A stretch of DNA of 64,000 nt from Helianthus annuus (lineage: Eukaryota; Streptophyta; Magnoliopsida; Asterales; Asteraceae). Under the pieces are notes generated by a model, which searched no databases, was not told the origin of the DNA, and was given only the letters and a program-made list of their open reading frames with translations. The position numbers and the translations under genes are program-made. Shown here piece by piece: positions 31,688 to 44,523 of this stretch. Location of the stretch: positions 149,727,692 through 149,791,691 of the forward strand of contig NC_035434.2 of the NCBI RefSeq assembly GCF_002127325.2. The letters are read 5' to 3'. Position 1 is the first letter of the stretch. The number at the start of each line of letters is the position of its first letter.

Positions 31688-34600
31688 ATGGACGTCGACG
31701 ACACCGACCTCATGCTCCTCCTCTCCGAGCAACGCCGCGAACTCACGGCGGCCATTTCCGCCGACTCCGACCTCGATTTCGCCTTCCAACTCCAGATGCA
31801 AGAAGCCATTAACATCTCCTCCACTTCTCACCCATCATCATCATCATCATCACATCCACCACCTCTCCTCTTTCCTGAAGTCACCCAATCCCCTTCCAAC
31901 CTCGCCTCTCTTCTCGCCGAACAAATCGACGACTTCTCCCGCCAAATCCACGACCGGAAGCTAGTGGAAGCAGAAAACCGGACAATGCAGGAGAATCTGA
32001 ACCGTCTAATCCACGATCAGGTGTTTGCTAGACAGGTGTTGAACATGCCAGAGCATGAATGGAAAGAAAACGGTGATTGGTTTGAAAAGCCGTACGGTTT
32101 GGTGCCGGAGTCGAATGAGGAGGTGTTTAGGGTTTACTGTAAGGGTTTGGTGACGGAGGAGGAGACGGTTGCGAGTGGTGGGAAAATGTTGTTTGGTGGG
32201 ATTGGTGTGGCGATTTGTGATGCGTGTGATTGTTGTGTGTTTGAGTTGGGGAAAGCGGTGGTGGTTGATGGTGGTGATGTGGTGGAGGTTAAAGCGTTGA
32301 TTGAGGCGTTAACTGTTGCTGTTGATCTTGGGTTGAAGAGGGTGCATGTGTTCTGTGATACCAATGTGGTTTATCAATATGTAAGTTTAGGGCTTCAAAT
32401 TGTTATTATATTATATATATTGCACCTGATTCATGAGTTTATATACCAAAGGGGGTGTCACCTCGTTCGTGACAAAATGTCACTTGCGAGCAGGGGTTTT
32501 ACCACATTGGGTGTTTGGGTGGTGGGTTTCCACTGAAATTGGTGACGGGTCGGCATGGTTTTAAAAAACGCTTGAGGCATGCGCCTCGACGCATAACAGC
32601 CAAAAAACGAGTTTGAGGCGCGCTTCATGGGGTTTTATTGTATATGCATCTCAGAGAGGCTGCGCCTCAGGGGATTTTAATAGTTGTTTTTTATGTTTTT
32701 GACTTTTTGTGTCAATTTCAAACATTTCCTGTCCTTTTATAATATATATAACTTTTTATATTTATTTATTAATACCGCCTCGGCTTTACGCCTCGTGAGG
32801 CAAAAGGAAAACGCCTCAAAACTCGTTTCCGTTTATTTAAACCTTGTGGGTCGGGTCACCAGCAGCGCTGTGGCCGTGGGTGGCCTTTTGTCTATGGGTG
32901 TCACGGGTGACTGGGCTTAGTTACACGTTCTGTGTAGAAACAACCATACCTGTGTCAAGTTTTCTGGTCCGGGTCCGGTTCGACCCATCTAACACCTCTG
33001 ATGTGAGGTTCATGTGATGCATATGATATATTGGAATATGGAATGATGCAAATCGAGTGATTTGCGGGTTTAATTATCTGTTATGATAGCTTTTATTACC
33101 AGTCTTTCATTGGCTCTTTGATTATTTTGCACATTCCCGTTGACATTTAAATGATGTTATCTTTGTCAATGTAGCTCACTGGCAAAGGGCAACCAACAGC
33201 CAACAAAACTATGGCATTAGTCGATCAACTAAACCTTCTCCAAAGAAAATTCGCTTATTGCGGCCCATTTCTCGTGACGCAAAACAATATCAAGTTCGCA
33301 TACAAACTAGCAAGAGACGCGATCAAATCCGAAGCCACAAAATTCGCACAACGCATCTCCGGCAGAACATTACTCGAGCGGTGTATAATATGTTTCGAGT
33401 CCATCTACAGCGGTCAAATGTTCTCCGTCGACAAATGTCTACACCGATACTGTTTTTCGTGCATGCGAAAGCACGTAGAAGCAAAGCTGCTTCACGGAAA
33501 ACTGCCCGAATGTCCACATGAGAACTGCAAGTCCAATTTAGAAATCGAAAGCTGCAAGAAGTTTTTAAATCCAGAGTTGTACGATATTATGAGTTTACGC
33601 GTAAAAGAAGCGTCTATTCCTGTAACAGATAAGGTTTACTGCCCGTTTTCTAACTGTTCGTTTTTAATGTCGAAAACCGAGCTTCAAGAGCGTAGTTATG
33701 CTTCATCGTCCACTGCTGCTAGAGGATCGGGAAGGAGAAACTGTGTTAAGTGTTACCGGTATTTTTGTATGAACTGCAATGTACCTTGGCATGAGAATTA
33801 TACGTGCTCGGATTACGTAAAGTGTTTCCCGTATCGGTCTGCTAGTGAGGCGAAACTCAAGTCGCTTGCGACGAGGAATCGGTGGCGTGAGTGTACTATA
33901 TGTAAGAATATGGTTGAACTTGCTTCTGGGTGCTACCATATTTCTTGCAGGTATTGTCTTTTAATCTCTTTCATATGGATTGTATTTAGTTTTAATTGTT
34001 TATTAATTACCTTTCATTGAATTAGAATTTGAAAAACCAATTTGAATTATGTTACGATTCGTGTTGATTAGAATAAACCGAATTATGAAAGAAAGAATAA
34101 AGTATACGGATGGTCCCTCTTGTTCACCAAAATTTTAGATTTAGCCTCAAGTTTTTCAAAAGTACACGGATGGTCCATGTGGTTTGCACTTTGTAACGTA
34201 TTTAGTCCCCAACTTTTGCTAAAAGTACATGGATGGTCCTTGTGGTTTACACTTTGTAACGTATTTAGTCCCCAACTTTTGCCAAAAGTACACGGACGGT
34301 CCCTGTGGTTTGCACTTTGTAACACATTTAGTCCCCAGCGTTTAGTGACTAAATGTGTTACAAAGTGCATACCACAAGGACCATCCATGTACTATTGGCA
34401 TAAGTTGGGGACTAAATGCGTTACAATGTGCAAACCACGGTTCAGGGACCATCCGTGTACTTTAAAAAAAGCTAGGGACCAAATCCAAAATTTTGGTTAA
34501 CCACAGGGACCATCCATCATCCATGCACCTTATTCAAAAGAATATTAGAAAACGTAAAATGTATTATGTATATATTTGATTTCGAATATTCGGGTCGAAA

Positions 34601-35042
34601 ATGACAATGAATTTGAAATTCAAATTCGGACTGGATGCTAATCTGATTCGTTATTTTGAAAACCGAATTCGTAATTCAAATTCAGTTTGGTTCGACTTTC
34701 GATTCTTTCGAGTCTATTTCAAATAATGAACACTCCTATCTGACACGTTTTTACCTCCATAGTCATGATATACGCGGAACCATTTCGTGTTCATCGTCAT
34801 AAATGTCTTGGAATGTATAAGAACAGCCTTTACACATAGTATTAAGATTTATATCCATAAAAAAGAAAATGTTGATTTGATTGGTGCTTGTAAATACCGG
34901 TATTAACTTTGAATTGCATCACAGATGTGGGTATGAGTTTTGTTACACGTGTGGAGCGCAGTGGATTAACAAGAAACCGACATGCAGGTGCCCAATCTGG
35001 GATGAGGCCAACATCATACACCGTGGGCAGAACAGGCGTTAG
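31688..35042 (+). CDS. RBR (RING-IBR-RING) E3 ubiquitin ligase with RNase H-like domain
   Basis: Three exons, 31688-32380, 33175-33950 and 34925-35042, with GT-AG introns encode 528 residues. Residues 1-130 are acidic and helical with a Ser run. About 145-285 form the RNase H-like (RVT_3-type) region that plant RBR proteins often carry (GGIGVAICDACD, VEVKALIEALTVAVDLGLKR, VFCDTN). RING1 spans about 301-349 (CIICFES, CLHRYCFSCM, CPHENC). The IBR follows at about 365-443 (CPFSNCSFLM, CVKCYRYFCMNCNVPWHENYTC). RING2 starts at 471 (CTICKNMVELASGCYHISC) and continues across intron 2 as RCGYEFCYTCGAQW. Cys 484 in GCYHISC is the expected catalytic cysteine that accepts ubiquitin before transfer. The protein ends NIIHRGQNRR. 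Typical plant relatives have the same order and similar length. Both introns contain repeats, but the splice sites are intact. The substrate cannot be told from sequence. Confidence 0.9.
32550..32845. repeat. GCCTC-rich fold-back repeat in RBR intron 1
   Basis: Dense with GAGGCGCGC, GCGCCTC, CGCCTCG and GTGAGGC words in both orientations. The outer sequences are roughly inverted (TTTTAAAAAACGCTTGAGGC at the left; CGCCTCAAAACTCG...TTTAAAC at the right). It is probably a small MITE or other nonautonomous repeat; the class is not established. Confidence 0.5.
34095..34535. mobile_element. Fold-back MITE in RBR intron 2
   Basis: The left half carries GTACACGGATGGTCC..GTGGTTTGCACTTTGTAAC type words in three tandem copies; the right half carries their reverse complements (GTTACAAAGTGC, GGACCATCCATGTAC). 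The outermost arms match over CACCAAAATTTTAGATTT and its complement. No protein is encoded. Confidence 0.75.
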
Positions 35043-37475
35043 ATGATCGGTCCCGTAACTTAACACGTTTGCATGTGCTATTTTGTTTGTGTGGATTAAT
35101 AGTTGTGGATGTTGATTTTGGTACTGCTATTTTGTTTGTGTGGTTACCACTATGTTTACATGTGCTACCTATCATTAAAGTGAAAAGTTACATGCACCTT
35201 TTCTTGAACAAATTGCATGTCATTTATTTTAACGTTGACTTTCTTTTTGAATGATCCAATGTCACACCGCCTAAAAGGCGGCCCTAGCCAAGATCTGCCC
35301 AGACTATGTTGTCTTAATTGGGCCCGCACTGAGTTGGTAAGACTTGGTTACGGCGTTCCTCTAGAAACCGTACTGCCTCCACACGAGATGCCCTAGCCAA
35401 TATATGTTTCTATTTTCGTTATTGGATGTTTTCTGTTTCTTTTTAATATTGTTTGTTTGCCTGCTATTTGTTTTGGAGCCGGGAGTCTCTCTGGAAGCAT
35501 GATCTCTATTTGGTTTGCCAGTATTCTTGATTTCACCCTCCCAATAGTTTTGCTATAGGTGGGATTATTAGGGGGCTCGGTCGTCGCCAATATTGTTCAC
35601 AAGAGTGACAGACATAGGTCAACAATTGATTTTGATGCACGGGCATCGAAACAGTTTGTTGACCCCACGGAACCGAATGCGACATCAAACTCGCTCCAAA
35701 AACGAACTGAAAGCCTGATCAACGTATTTTAACAAAGAGCATAGTATTGTTAAACAAGAAGTTTTTAAGACGGTTACAACTGGTCTATAATACACAATCT
35801 AAATTACATTCATAAACTTGGCTTTAAAAAGTGAGATCTCACCAATGGGGTGGTGGTCCATTGGGAAAGACAAAGCCTGTAAACACGTTGGGAGAACAGA
35901 CGACATGATTAAAGAAATTTGCCGTTAAAAAAAGTGAGATCTCAAAACGGAGGTGAGAGCTTGAAGTACGTGTTGTATTACTCCATGTACAACTAGAGGT
36001 TGCATTTGTCTCGTATCTTTTACATAACCTTTTAATCAATTAAACCATTCACACTCTCTTCATTCCATTTTCACAAGCCTCCTCCAGACCCTATATTTGA
36101 TCAATTTTGACGTGAGGCGTTTTTTCAATCGCCTTGCGTGAACCTTTTGAAACAAAGGCTGTAAAGTGATAACAATGCATGCTACTCCTCTATGTGCCAA
36201 ACGATACAAAGGTTATTTCTTTGATATTGTGGGGATTGATTACATTTATATGATGTGATTTGTCACTAGAAAATGGACAGAAGTCTAAAGTCATAACTAA
36301 GCTTTGGTTTTGGGCTTCATAACATGAAAGTAAAAAGCCCATCATTTGCCCCAAATTGGTTGGGTTTTTCGTTTTAGTTTTGTAGAGTAAGCTTTGGTTC
36401 GTGTTAAAAGGCTTGAGCTTTTGCGTTCAAAATTCTATTTCATCTATAAAAAACGCATACCTTTAAATTTATTTTTAAATTTTGTTTACGTTCTTCATCT
36501 CAATTTATTATTTTTTATTATTTCTTTCTCTTTTTTTAGATGCAGACCGAAATGCTTGAGATACAATCTTCAATGTAGCGTTCGTTTCGTGGAATTTGAC
36601 ATGGAAATAGAATTTAAATTGGATTTTAAAGAATTCCTTTGAGATCTCATAATGTTTTTGTTTGGTATAATTATCAATGGAATTGAAATGTGAAATATAC
36701 AAAATGACATAACCACCTTGTATCTTGAAATGAGGAGGTGAACCAACGATATAGATTCAATTCCAATTCTCTTTTGGTTTCTTTTAAACGAAAATAGAAT
36801 ATGCATTCCAATTTCATTTAGATTTTTTTTTTTTAATTCACAATCATTTAGAATCATTTCTATTTTGAGAAACGAACACTATCTAAGTTTGAAGACGTGA
36901 ATAAATTTTCGAGATCACTATTTCTTGTTCTTTAAATTCTAGAGCTTTAGAAAAAGATAGAGATTCTAGTAAAGAAGTAAAATACGAGAACTCCTCAAAT
37001 TATAAAGATGGAGAAGGAGATGAAAAAAAGATGTTAAGGATTTATCCCGCCAACCTAAATGGTGTCAAATTATATAATTTGCCCCCATCAAATAGAGATT
37101 CCAAACTCAAATACATACAAATAACAAATTCTTAGGTTCTACCTAAAACCATAGTGGCTTTTTGTAATGTTTCGCTAAAGGATAGAACTACAACTTTTAA
37201 AATGTATTTAACCCGATCCAATTTTTCATCTAGGTTTAATTTTTACTGTTTAATATATTTATTTATGACTGTTTTACATATTTGTCATGGAACTATGCCT
37301 GGATTATTCTTCACTTTGTTTTTTAGTGTTTAATTTTTTTATTGAAATGCTTTCAACAACTTGATTAAAAAACTTATTGTTATACCTGGCTAATAAAATA
37401 TAACTTAATTATCTTTGAAATGGTTATTTAATAAATATAAACATTAGCACTTTAGCACTTCCCTTTAATATTAAA
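35043..37475. other. RBR 3' flank and intergenic DNA
   Basis: No further gene was recognised. A GC-richer stretch at 35260-35400 contains CACCGCCTAAAAGGCGGCCC, a small perfect-stem hairpin. Open frames near 36400-36860 have biased AT composition and no family signature. Confidence 0.5.
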
Positions 37476-37912
37476 CTAGTGGACTTTCCCCGCGCATTGC
37501 GGCGGGAAGTCGGTATCTGTTCAATTTATAAGGTGTGAGCATCGTAATTGGCACTTTGTATAATATACCTTAAAGGATATCGATACATATTTTACATCGA
37601 TCAAAAACTTTAAAATGAATATTGACAAAGGTTTCAAAAGTACAAATACCGGTACAGATGTTCAGTTGAAACTGACTTGGTACCGATGTTGTTTGGACGG
37701 TATCAGTTTTGTTCGTCAGTGACACTCGTTGTAGCTTATATCGTATAATATAAAATGATACTCTATACCGTTACCGAAGTTGTTCGAACAAAAAAAATCA
37801 ATTATAATTGACTCGTTCAATTTTTTAACACAACTTTTATCGTAACGCAGATAAAATAAGCACACACAACGATACATTTAGAGTTTTATAAAGCATTATA
37901 CTATATTATTAG
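37476..37912 (-). mobile_element. Helitron 3' terminus (minus strand), short element possible
   Basis: On the minus strand a hairpin (CCCGC, loop, GCGGG) is followed by GAAAGTCCACTAG and then T, as in Helitron 3' ends. The stem sequence CCCGCCGCAATGCGCGGG parallels the hairpin at 2286-2311. A candidate 5' end (TCTAATAATATAGTATAATG on the minus strand, at 37912) would give a 437-bp nonautonomous element, but it is preceded by T, not the expected A, so that end is tentative. Confidence 0.4.
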
Positions 37913-38158
37913 AATAACGAAAAATGAGCGTAACTATATAAAATATCGTATCTTAAAAATTTTAAGAAAAAATAAAATATGTTTGAAAATAATTATAATA
38001 ATAAAATCTTAAAAATTAAGAAAAAAAACTATATGTTATCATTTATGTCAACTCAGGTTAATATATTAAGCTCTTATACATAGTATGGCATTATAGTAAT
38101 AAAATATTAAAAAAAATTATAACAATATTTAAATATTATTTTACTATTCATGACCACT
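37913..38158. other. AT-rich intergenic
   Basis: No coding signal; ends at the TAGAT target duplication of the copia element. Confidence 0.5.
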
Positions 38159-38163
38159 TAGAT

Positions 38164-38767
38164 TGTAGGATCGTATTCTGACCTGAACGAGTCTATCAGA
38201 GGAGTCTTGATCAGTTACAGGTGCGGAAAACAAGTAACTGACGTAGAAACAGCTAGATATTCACTTAAATCACGCTTTTGATTGATATAACAGCTTGTAC
38301 AGTCAAATCTCACACCGGCAGCAACTCGGTATGGAAATCAAGAAGTATTACAAGTGATTTCGTTCATGGGCTATATATAGCTGCCTAGATTTCGCTCATA
38401 GTGACATTAGACCATAAAAGCGAAATCAGACAATGTGATTTCCCACATAGTGACATGACCATATATGTGAAATCAACTTATCCTGATTTCCCACATAGTG
38501 ACATGTCCATATATGTGAAATCAACTTATCCTGATTTCCCATATAGTGACATGTCCATATATGTGAAATCAACTTATCCTGATTTCCCACATAGTGACAT
38601 GTCCATATATGTGAAATCAACTTATCCTGATTTCCCACATAGTGACATGACCATATATGTGAAATCAACTATCTTGAGAAATCACCACTACGTACAATGT
38701 GCCCTGATCTAACATTCTAAGACTAAGACTCGATACAAGATGAAGTCGACAGATGCATACACTAACA
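38164..38767 (-). repeat. 3' LTR of the copia element (604 bp)
   Basis: TGTAGGATCG...CACTAACA. It contains five tandem copies of a 48-bp unit (about 38437-38670) with CATATATGTGAAATCA, each holding a CATATATG palindrome. Confidence 0.92.
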
Positions 38768-38785
38768 GACTCCCCCTCAGATGTT

Positions 38786-40827
38786 GACGAGTCTTAAGTG
38801 TCGAGTCTTCGCATCTTCAGTCTTGATCTGTCTCTGGGCTTCACTCTCTCAATCATTCCTTGCAGGTCTTCAGACTCCCGCTTGCAATATGCTGACATTT
38901 TCTCTAAATCATAAGCTTGTCCAAATCAAATGACCTGGCTCTTCAGTCTTTCTTTTAGCTCAGGATCATCACCAAGCTCAAACTTAAACCTGCATAAACT
39001 CTACCTCACAGTAAATTTCTCTCACTTAAACATTTCAAAAATATAAATATGCACTAACTCAGACTCTCCTTCAAAAAACCAAACAAAATGATTTTTCATT
39101 CTGATGAACCACTTGAAGGTTTGATAAAAAATAATCAGTTTTAAAGATAAACTCCCCCTCAAATTATACTCATCATGTTTAGCACTCAGAATTTTGAAAA
39201 TCAGCTTTTCAATACCAGTTGTCAAAAATCTTTTTAGATTTTTTGAAACTTTATGCTAAAACACACTGAAAATCTTTTTGGATTTTGAAATAAAGAGACA
39301 TGTAATGCAATAAAGAAATATTTACAAACAATATTTTTGTGAATTCATGTAAGAGGATCATATCAGTTTTTGAGACAAGTCACCAACACCATTAAGCTTC
39401 ATTTCATTTTAAGTTCTAAACAATTCACCTAGATTGTCAGTATATTTGTCCACTTAAATTTTCACACAAATTTCAACTGATCCGAGATACGATGTTAATG
39501 TTTTAATGACTTGAACTTATCCGTGTGTCCCACTTCTTGAATATACTCCCGTATCCAGATCCCAATATTCAGTCTTACAAGTGAGTATACCACAGATGAT
39601 ATATGTTCAGGGGTTAAATGCGAGGGCCGTGAGAGCTCAGGTCGATACTTCCGTATAGCAGAGAGATGACGGCTTCGACTTTTCAGTGTGTCCCCTTTAG
39701 AGGATCTTTTTGATTTCAACAGCAGCGACTATCAATTTTATTGTTTCATCATCTTGCTGAGGGCGATGCTATGTTTCAAGCATTTGCGTAAAGCATTATC
39801 TGGGGACTAGGTCAGTACTTCCATACAGCAGAAGTCCCAGGATAATACCCCAGATATCACTGAGCATAAAGACCTAGTATCTCATAATACAGGACCTTTC
39901 AAACAAGATTTCAGGGGTTACCTATATATCCAAGAAGTTGTTCCCCACGAATTAAGCAAGTTTGAATTTTTAGGTTTATATCTCGTCACAATCTACTAAA
40001 TGTGTAAAAACCTACTGGCATATCCTCAGTGATATTGTTTATCACATTTTAACTTTCCAATTCTTTAGCATGTTGTGACAGTCCACTGATGTACTATCAT
40101 TTCCTCTTTTCACAACGAAACTCATTTTTGATTTATCATGTTTTTGGCTTTTTCAAATTTTCTAATGTTTTTGGATTTTCTTACTCCCCCTAAAATGCAA
40201 ACACATTAAGGAAATTTGAAAACAAACTAAGCTCTTGACCCACTTGCAGGAAAAATTTAAAACAAACTGTACAGAAACTAGACAACTGTTGTCGAATCGT
40301 ATCAATTCGCTATTCACTAGACATAAACAATCTGAACTCCCCCTTTCACAAACCATTTTCTCATTATGATTTCAAAACACTTAAGTTTGTTTTAATCAAA
40401 ATGATTTTTCCAGAAAATAAGTTTGTTTTTATCACTTGTAGGTTCTTGTAGGTTAACCACATGTTAAAATTTGGGGATATGGTTCATCATCTTGTTCTTT
40501 GTGTTATCATGTGTAGTAAATCAAGTACAAATTAATGTCCCTGATTTACCGTTTTGCAATTAAGCAACCTTTGTACCACTTGTAAGAATATTCAGACAAT
40601 ACCAATTGTAGGAATGTCACATCTACATAAACCATTTTACCAATCAGAATGCCGATTCCTGCTTCGCACTTACCAACCTGGAAGCTCCGGTGTAGTCCTT
40701 TATTCTGTAAAAATTTCAACACATTTTCAATCTAGGTTGAAGGACTATTTCTCAAACACACTTTTACAAGAATGATGCCGATTCCTGATCTACGATATAA
40801 ACTTGGGATCTCCGGCAAGTCAGGATT
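38786..40827. other. Noncoding 3' internal region of the copia element
   Basis: No retroviral pol motif on either strand. Two related blocks contain GATGCCGATTCCTG or a close variant followed by GG(A)TCTCCGG-like words (near 40650 and 40770). Confidence 0.6.
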
Positions 40828-43800
40828 TTACTCAAAGAAAATGTCCACCCAAGCCTGACCAGCCTTGGGTGATTTCAATTCAGATTTTGTTGGGGTGAAA
40901 GTTGCTTTCTTTTTAGCGTAAAAGTCTTTTACCCCTTTCACCTTCCCATCGACCATTTTCCCGAAAATCTTCTTTACTTTCCCATTAAATGCTTTCTCAA
41001 CATCAAAATTATCCTTTTCAGAATAACCCTGATTTGAGATTTTAGACTTTCCAACTTTCCTTTTAAAATTTTCAGTCCTCAATGGTGGAAAGTTCTCATC
41101 ATCCATTGAAGGAACTGAGTTTTCATCACTCTCATCAAACTGTGGCTCCTCTGATTTTGTGGAATCAGATTCATCACCAGATTTTACTTCAGATTTCTTA
41201 ACAACCCATTTTTGGTTGTCAAGTTTCACACTTCGCCTGTAAAATCTCTTCGAACACTCACCAACTTCAAATGTTGAATTTTTGAAAACTTTAAATTTTT
41301 CAGTTGGTGGTTCGGTTTTATCAACAATAACTTCTTTCAGTTTTCCAGAAACTCCCTGTTTTGTCTTGGTTGATTTAGGACAGTTCCATGCAATGTGTCC
41401 AACTTCATTGCATCTAAAACAGGTTCTGGTTTCTGTTCTCTGAACTTCATTCTTCTTTTTCTCAGCAAGGAATTCTTGATTTGATTGTCTCCAGAATGAG
41501 CTCTTCTTTTCCTCTTCAACAGAAGGTCCTGAAACAAATTTTGTATTTTTAGAAAATTTTTCATTTTTATAGTTTTCAGGTGGAATAAAACCAAGACCTT
41601 TCTTTTTGTAGCTATGATTTTGGTTTGGTTTCTTTTGAAAACCAGAACCAGAATTGTAACCTTTTTTCTTGTTTAATCTTTGTTGTACTATTGAGGTGTA
41701 AGGATTAGGTTTTACATTAAGATTTTCATCTTTTATTTCAGAAATATTAATTTCTGTTAGTTTGAAAACCTTCTTGATCATGTCAAAACGAACACTTCTT
41801 ATTGGAAACTCTTTATCAAAATATAATTTGTCAGAATCATTCAAAGTATACACAACTTCAAATGTTTCATCATTCAAATTACATTTTGACAACAAAAACT
41901 CTTTACTGTAAACCCGTTTTCCCGATGATTTTGAACTCTTTTCGGATGAACTCGAACTCCCAACTGACTGACACGAACTTTCGGACTCGGACTTTAACTC
42001 TGACTCCTCATCCTTATCCAACACCTGATCGACCACTCTTTTTATCAATTCGGACTCATGATCTGTGTCGGATGCTATGAACGTGACGTCAATATTGTCC
42101 GGTAAAACATTGGTTATCTCGGATTCTAACTTAATATTGACCGTCTGTTTTAGTTCTTCCTCGTTAGGTTTTCTAGGCAAGTACCCTTCCCAAATCGGAG
42201 GCGGACACTTATTATAACAGACACCCTGTTTCTTACCAGTATCCTTTTTCTTCTTTGACTTTGTTTCTTCACCTTTAAACGCTTCAAATCCTTCAACTGT
42301 TGGATAAATTCTATCGACTATGTAGTCATAACTTGTGTAACTTTGCTGCAATCTTCTGATTCTTTCATTCTCAGCTGCTTCACTATCCAACTCTTTCTTC
42401 CACTTTGCACATTCTTCTATGTACAAGTTGATCTCTTTCTGCTTTGACATCATCGTAGCATTCATCATCTTCAAAGCTTTCTCTCTTTCAGAGTTAGTCT
42501 TCTCCAGACTATTCACAGTTCTGTTCAATACATCATACGATTTTTTCAAATTCTTTACATCAAACAACAACTGTTCTTTCAACTTTTCTAACTCACTAAA
42601 CCTCTCATCTTTTTCTATACATTGTTTACAAGACTCTAAACAAGTAAGATAGGGTTTTGTGACTTCAACGATCTTCTCGACTCCAACTATCTTTTCAACT
42701 TCCATAATCTTCTTAATCACTTTGATTTCTTTCACTTCTTTTGCAGCTTTCCTCTCTTTCAGTTTCTTCAATTTTTCTGCAAAATAAAATTCAAAAGTGT
42801 CAGAAGATAAATGTGTTTTTCCAAGATTTATCTGTTCCATCTCTTCATCATCACTTGTTTCTGATGAACTGTTTTCAGATGAAACAGATCCTTCATCTTC
42901 ACTTTTCTCTTCATCAGATAACACAACCATCCATTCCTTCATCAACTCTGGTTTTTGAACAATCTCAGCAATAAAAGCTCGAACATTTGGATCAGCTGGA
43001 ATATACTTATCCCAGCTAAAACCTTTAGCCACTTTCTCATCATCTTGATCAACGATGCCATAATAAGCTTTCCTGTTTGCATCCTCGATCATTTTTCCAT
43101 GTGCTGTTTGAGTTTCCTTTTGTTGATGCGGTTGATAAGTGATTTGTTGATAAATGGACTTCTTATAATAATCATCTTTGCCAAAAGACTCCTTTTCTCC
43201 TCTCGGCTCCTGATTCTTGCATTCTCTTTTAAAATGACCTTTCTCCCTGCAACGAAAACAAACAACTTTAGATTTATCAAATCCTAAATTAGAAAGGTTT
43301 GCATCCAAGAAGTCATTTCTTCCTGTAATCAATCTAAACTTTTCTGCTCTCCTCAAAACACTCGCCAAAGCCCATTTAATATCCATTAGTTCCAGCTCCT
43401 CTGCATCAACCTGATCATAATCTTCTTTTGTGAGCATTGGATTCCCAATTTTTCCGGCAATCAACCCTTCATAAGATTCTAATGCAGTGACCAATAATCC
43501 CATATGATTCTTTACAACTTCTTCAGAATAATTTTGTCCATTTTGAAGATGTAGAGCTACATTGCACTGGATTAGATGACCATTTCCAGCAGATGCACTT
43601 TGAACACTTGGAGGATTCACATTTGAAAATCCACCAGTGTTAACTGAGCTTGGACTAGATGTTCCGGATGAGTTCCCTGCACTAAAAGCTGTTTGAATTT
43701 TTGGACTTGCTTCAACTGTTTGAACATTTCCTTTATAGTACTGTTTGATATCTTGCTGATGGCTTGAACTGTTCATTCTTGCAATTTTCTGCTGCTCAAG

Positions 43801-44521
43801 ATCCTGTGCCTCCAGCTTCTCAATAAACTGTGCAATTGATAACCTGCTAAACTGTCCAGAATTCTTCAGTATCATCAGATATGTACCCCATTCCTTTTGT
43901 GGTAACGCGTCAGCAAGCTTTTCAACCCATTCTGCTGGAGTTTTTGTAATCTTCAACTGTGACATAGTACGTACAAGATGACAATATCTCTCAATAAGAG
44001 TCTTTGTTGTTTCACCAGGCATGCACGTAAATAATTCAAACTCCTTTTTTCAACAAAGCTGTTTTACTTTGTAACATTTCAGTACTACATTCAAATTTCT
44101 TTTTAAAAGCTTCCCAGATAGAATAAGCACTTTCATCATGTTGAAGGAACACAAATATATCCTCTTTAACAGCTTGTTGTAACAGATTGATCATCATTTT
44201 TTCTGCTTTATAACTCTCTCTTTCTTGCTCAGTGAACTCTGAAATGATTTTACCAACTCCCACTGAATTTTGTGGCCTCTCATACTGAGTTTCAATACTT
44301 TCCTAAGCCTTTAAATGATTCGCCTGAACCCAATTCTCGAACCGTTTCTTCCATCCATGATAATCTTCAATTCCCATAAGTTTCGGGGGTTTTTGCATTG
44401 TTCCGGTTTCATTCTCCATGGTCATGGTTTTAGCAATGTCAGATGGACTAGTCAGAGTTGTAGCAAAAGCGTTGTAGAACTCAGTATCCATTTTCAATGC
44501 ACGTTGTTCAAACACAGGCAC
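40828..44521 (-). CDS. Extended copia gag polyprotein (broken near its N-terminus)
   Basis: The gag starts MPVFEQRALKMDTEFYN at 44521 and has the copia gag core (LMGIEDYHGWKKRFENWV, SAYSIWEAFKKKFECS, TLIERYCHLVRTMSQLKI). Two lesions are visible: an in-frame TAG at 44303-44305 and a one-base frameshift in an A-run near 44045. From 44022 an uninterrupted frame of 1064 codons runs to 40828. It holds a first CCHC knuckle CFRCREKGHFKREC, a long Lys/Glu-rich coiled-coil stretch (KKLKERKAAKEVKEIKVIKK), Ser/Glu-rich regions and a second CCHC knuckle CFRCNEVGHIAWNC. It ends KAGQAWVDIFFE, with no protease. Copia gag proteins are usually only a few hundred residues, so this one is unusually extended. 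It probably packages element RNA and relies on another element for enzymes; that role is inference. Confidence 0.8.
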
Positions 44522-44523
44522 TT

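Noticed and set aside
36394..36857. Hypothetical proteins near 36.4-36.9 kb
   Set aside because: They are Phe/Leu/Lys-biased frames in AT-rich DNA, with no homology pattern, splice structure or codon bias.
38401..38712. Open frame of FPHSDMSIYVKSTYPD repeats in both LTRs
   Set aside because: It is a by-product of the 48-bp LTR repeat, whose unit is divisible by three; no start context or family supports a protein.
42741..43287. Plus-strand open frames opposite the copia gag
   Set aside because: They are antisense shadows of the long minus-strand gag and show no family motif.
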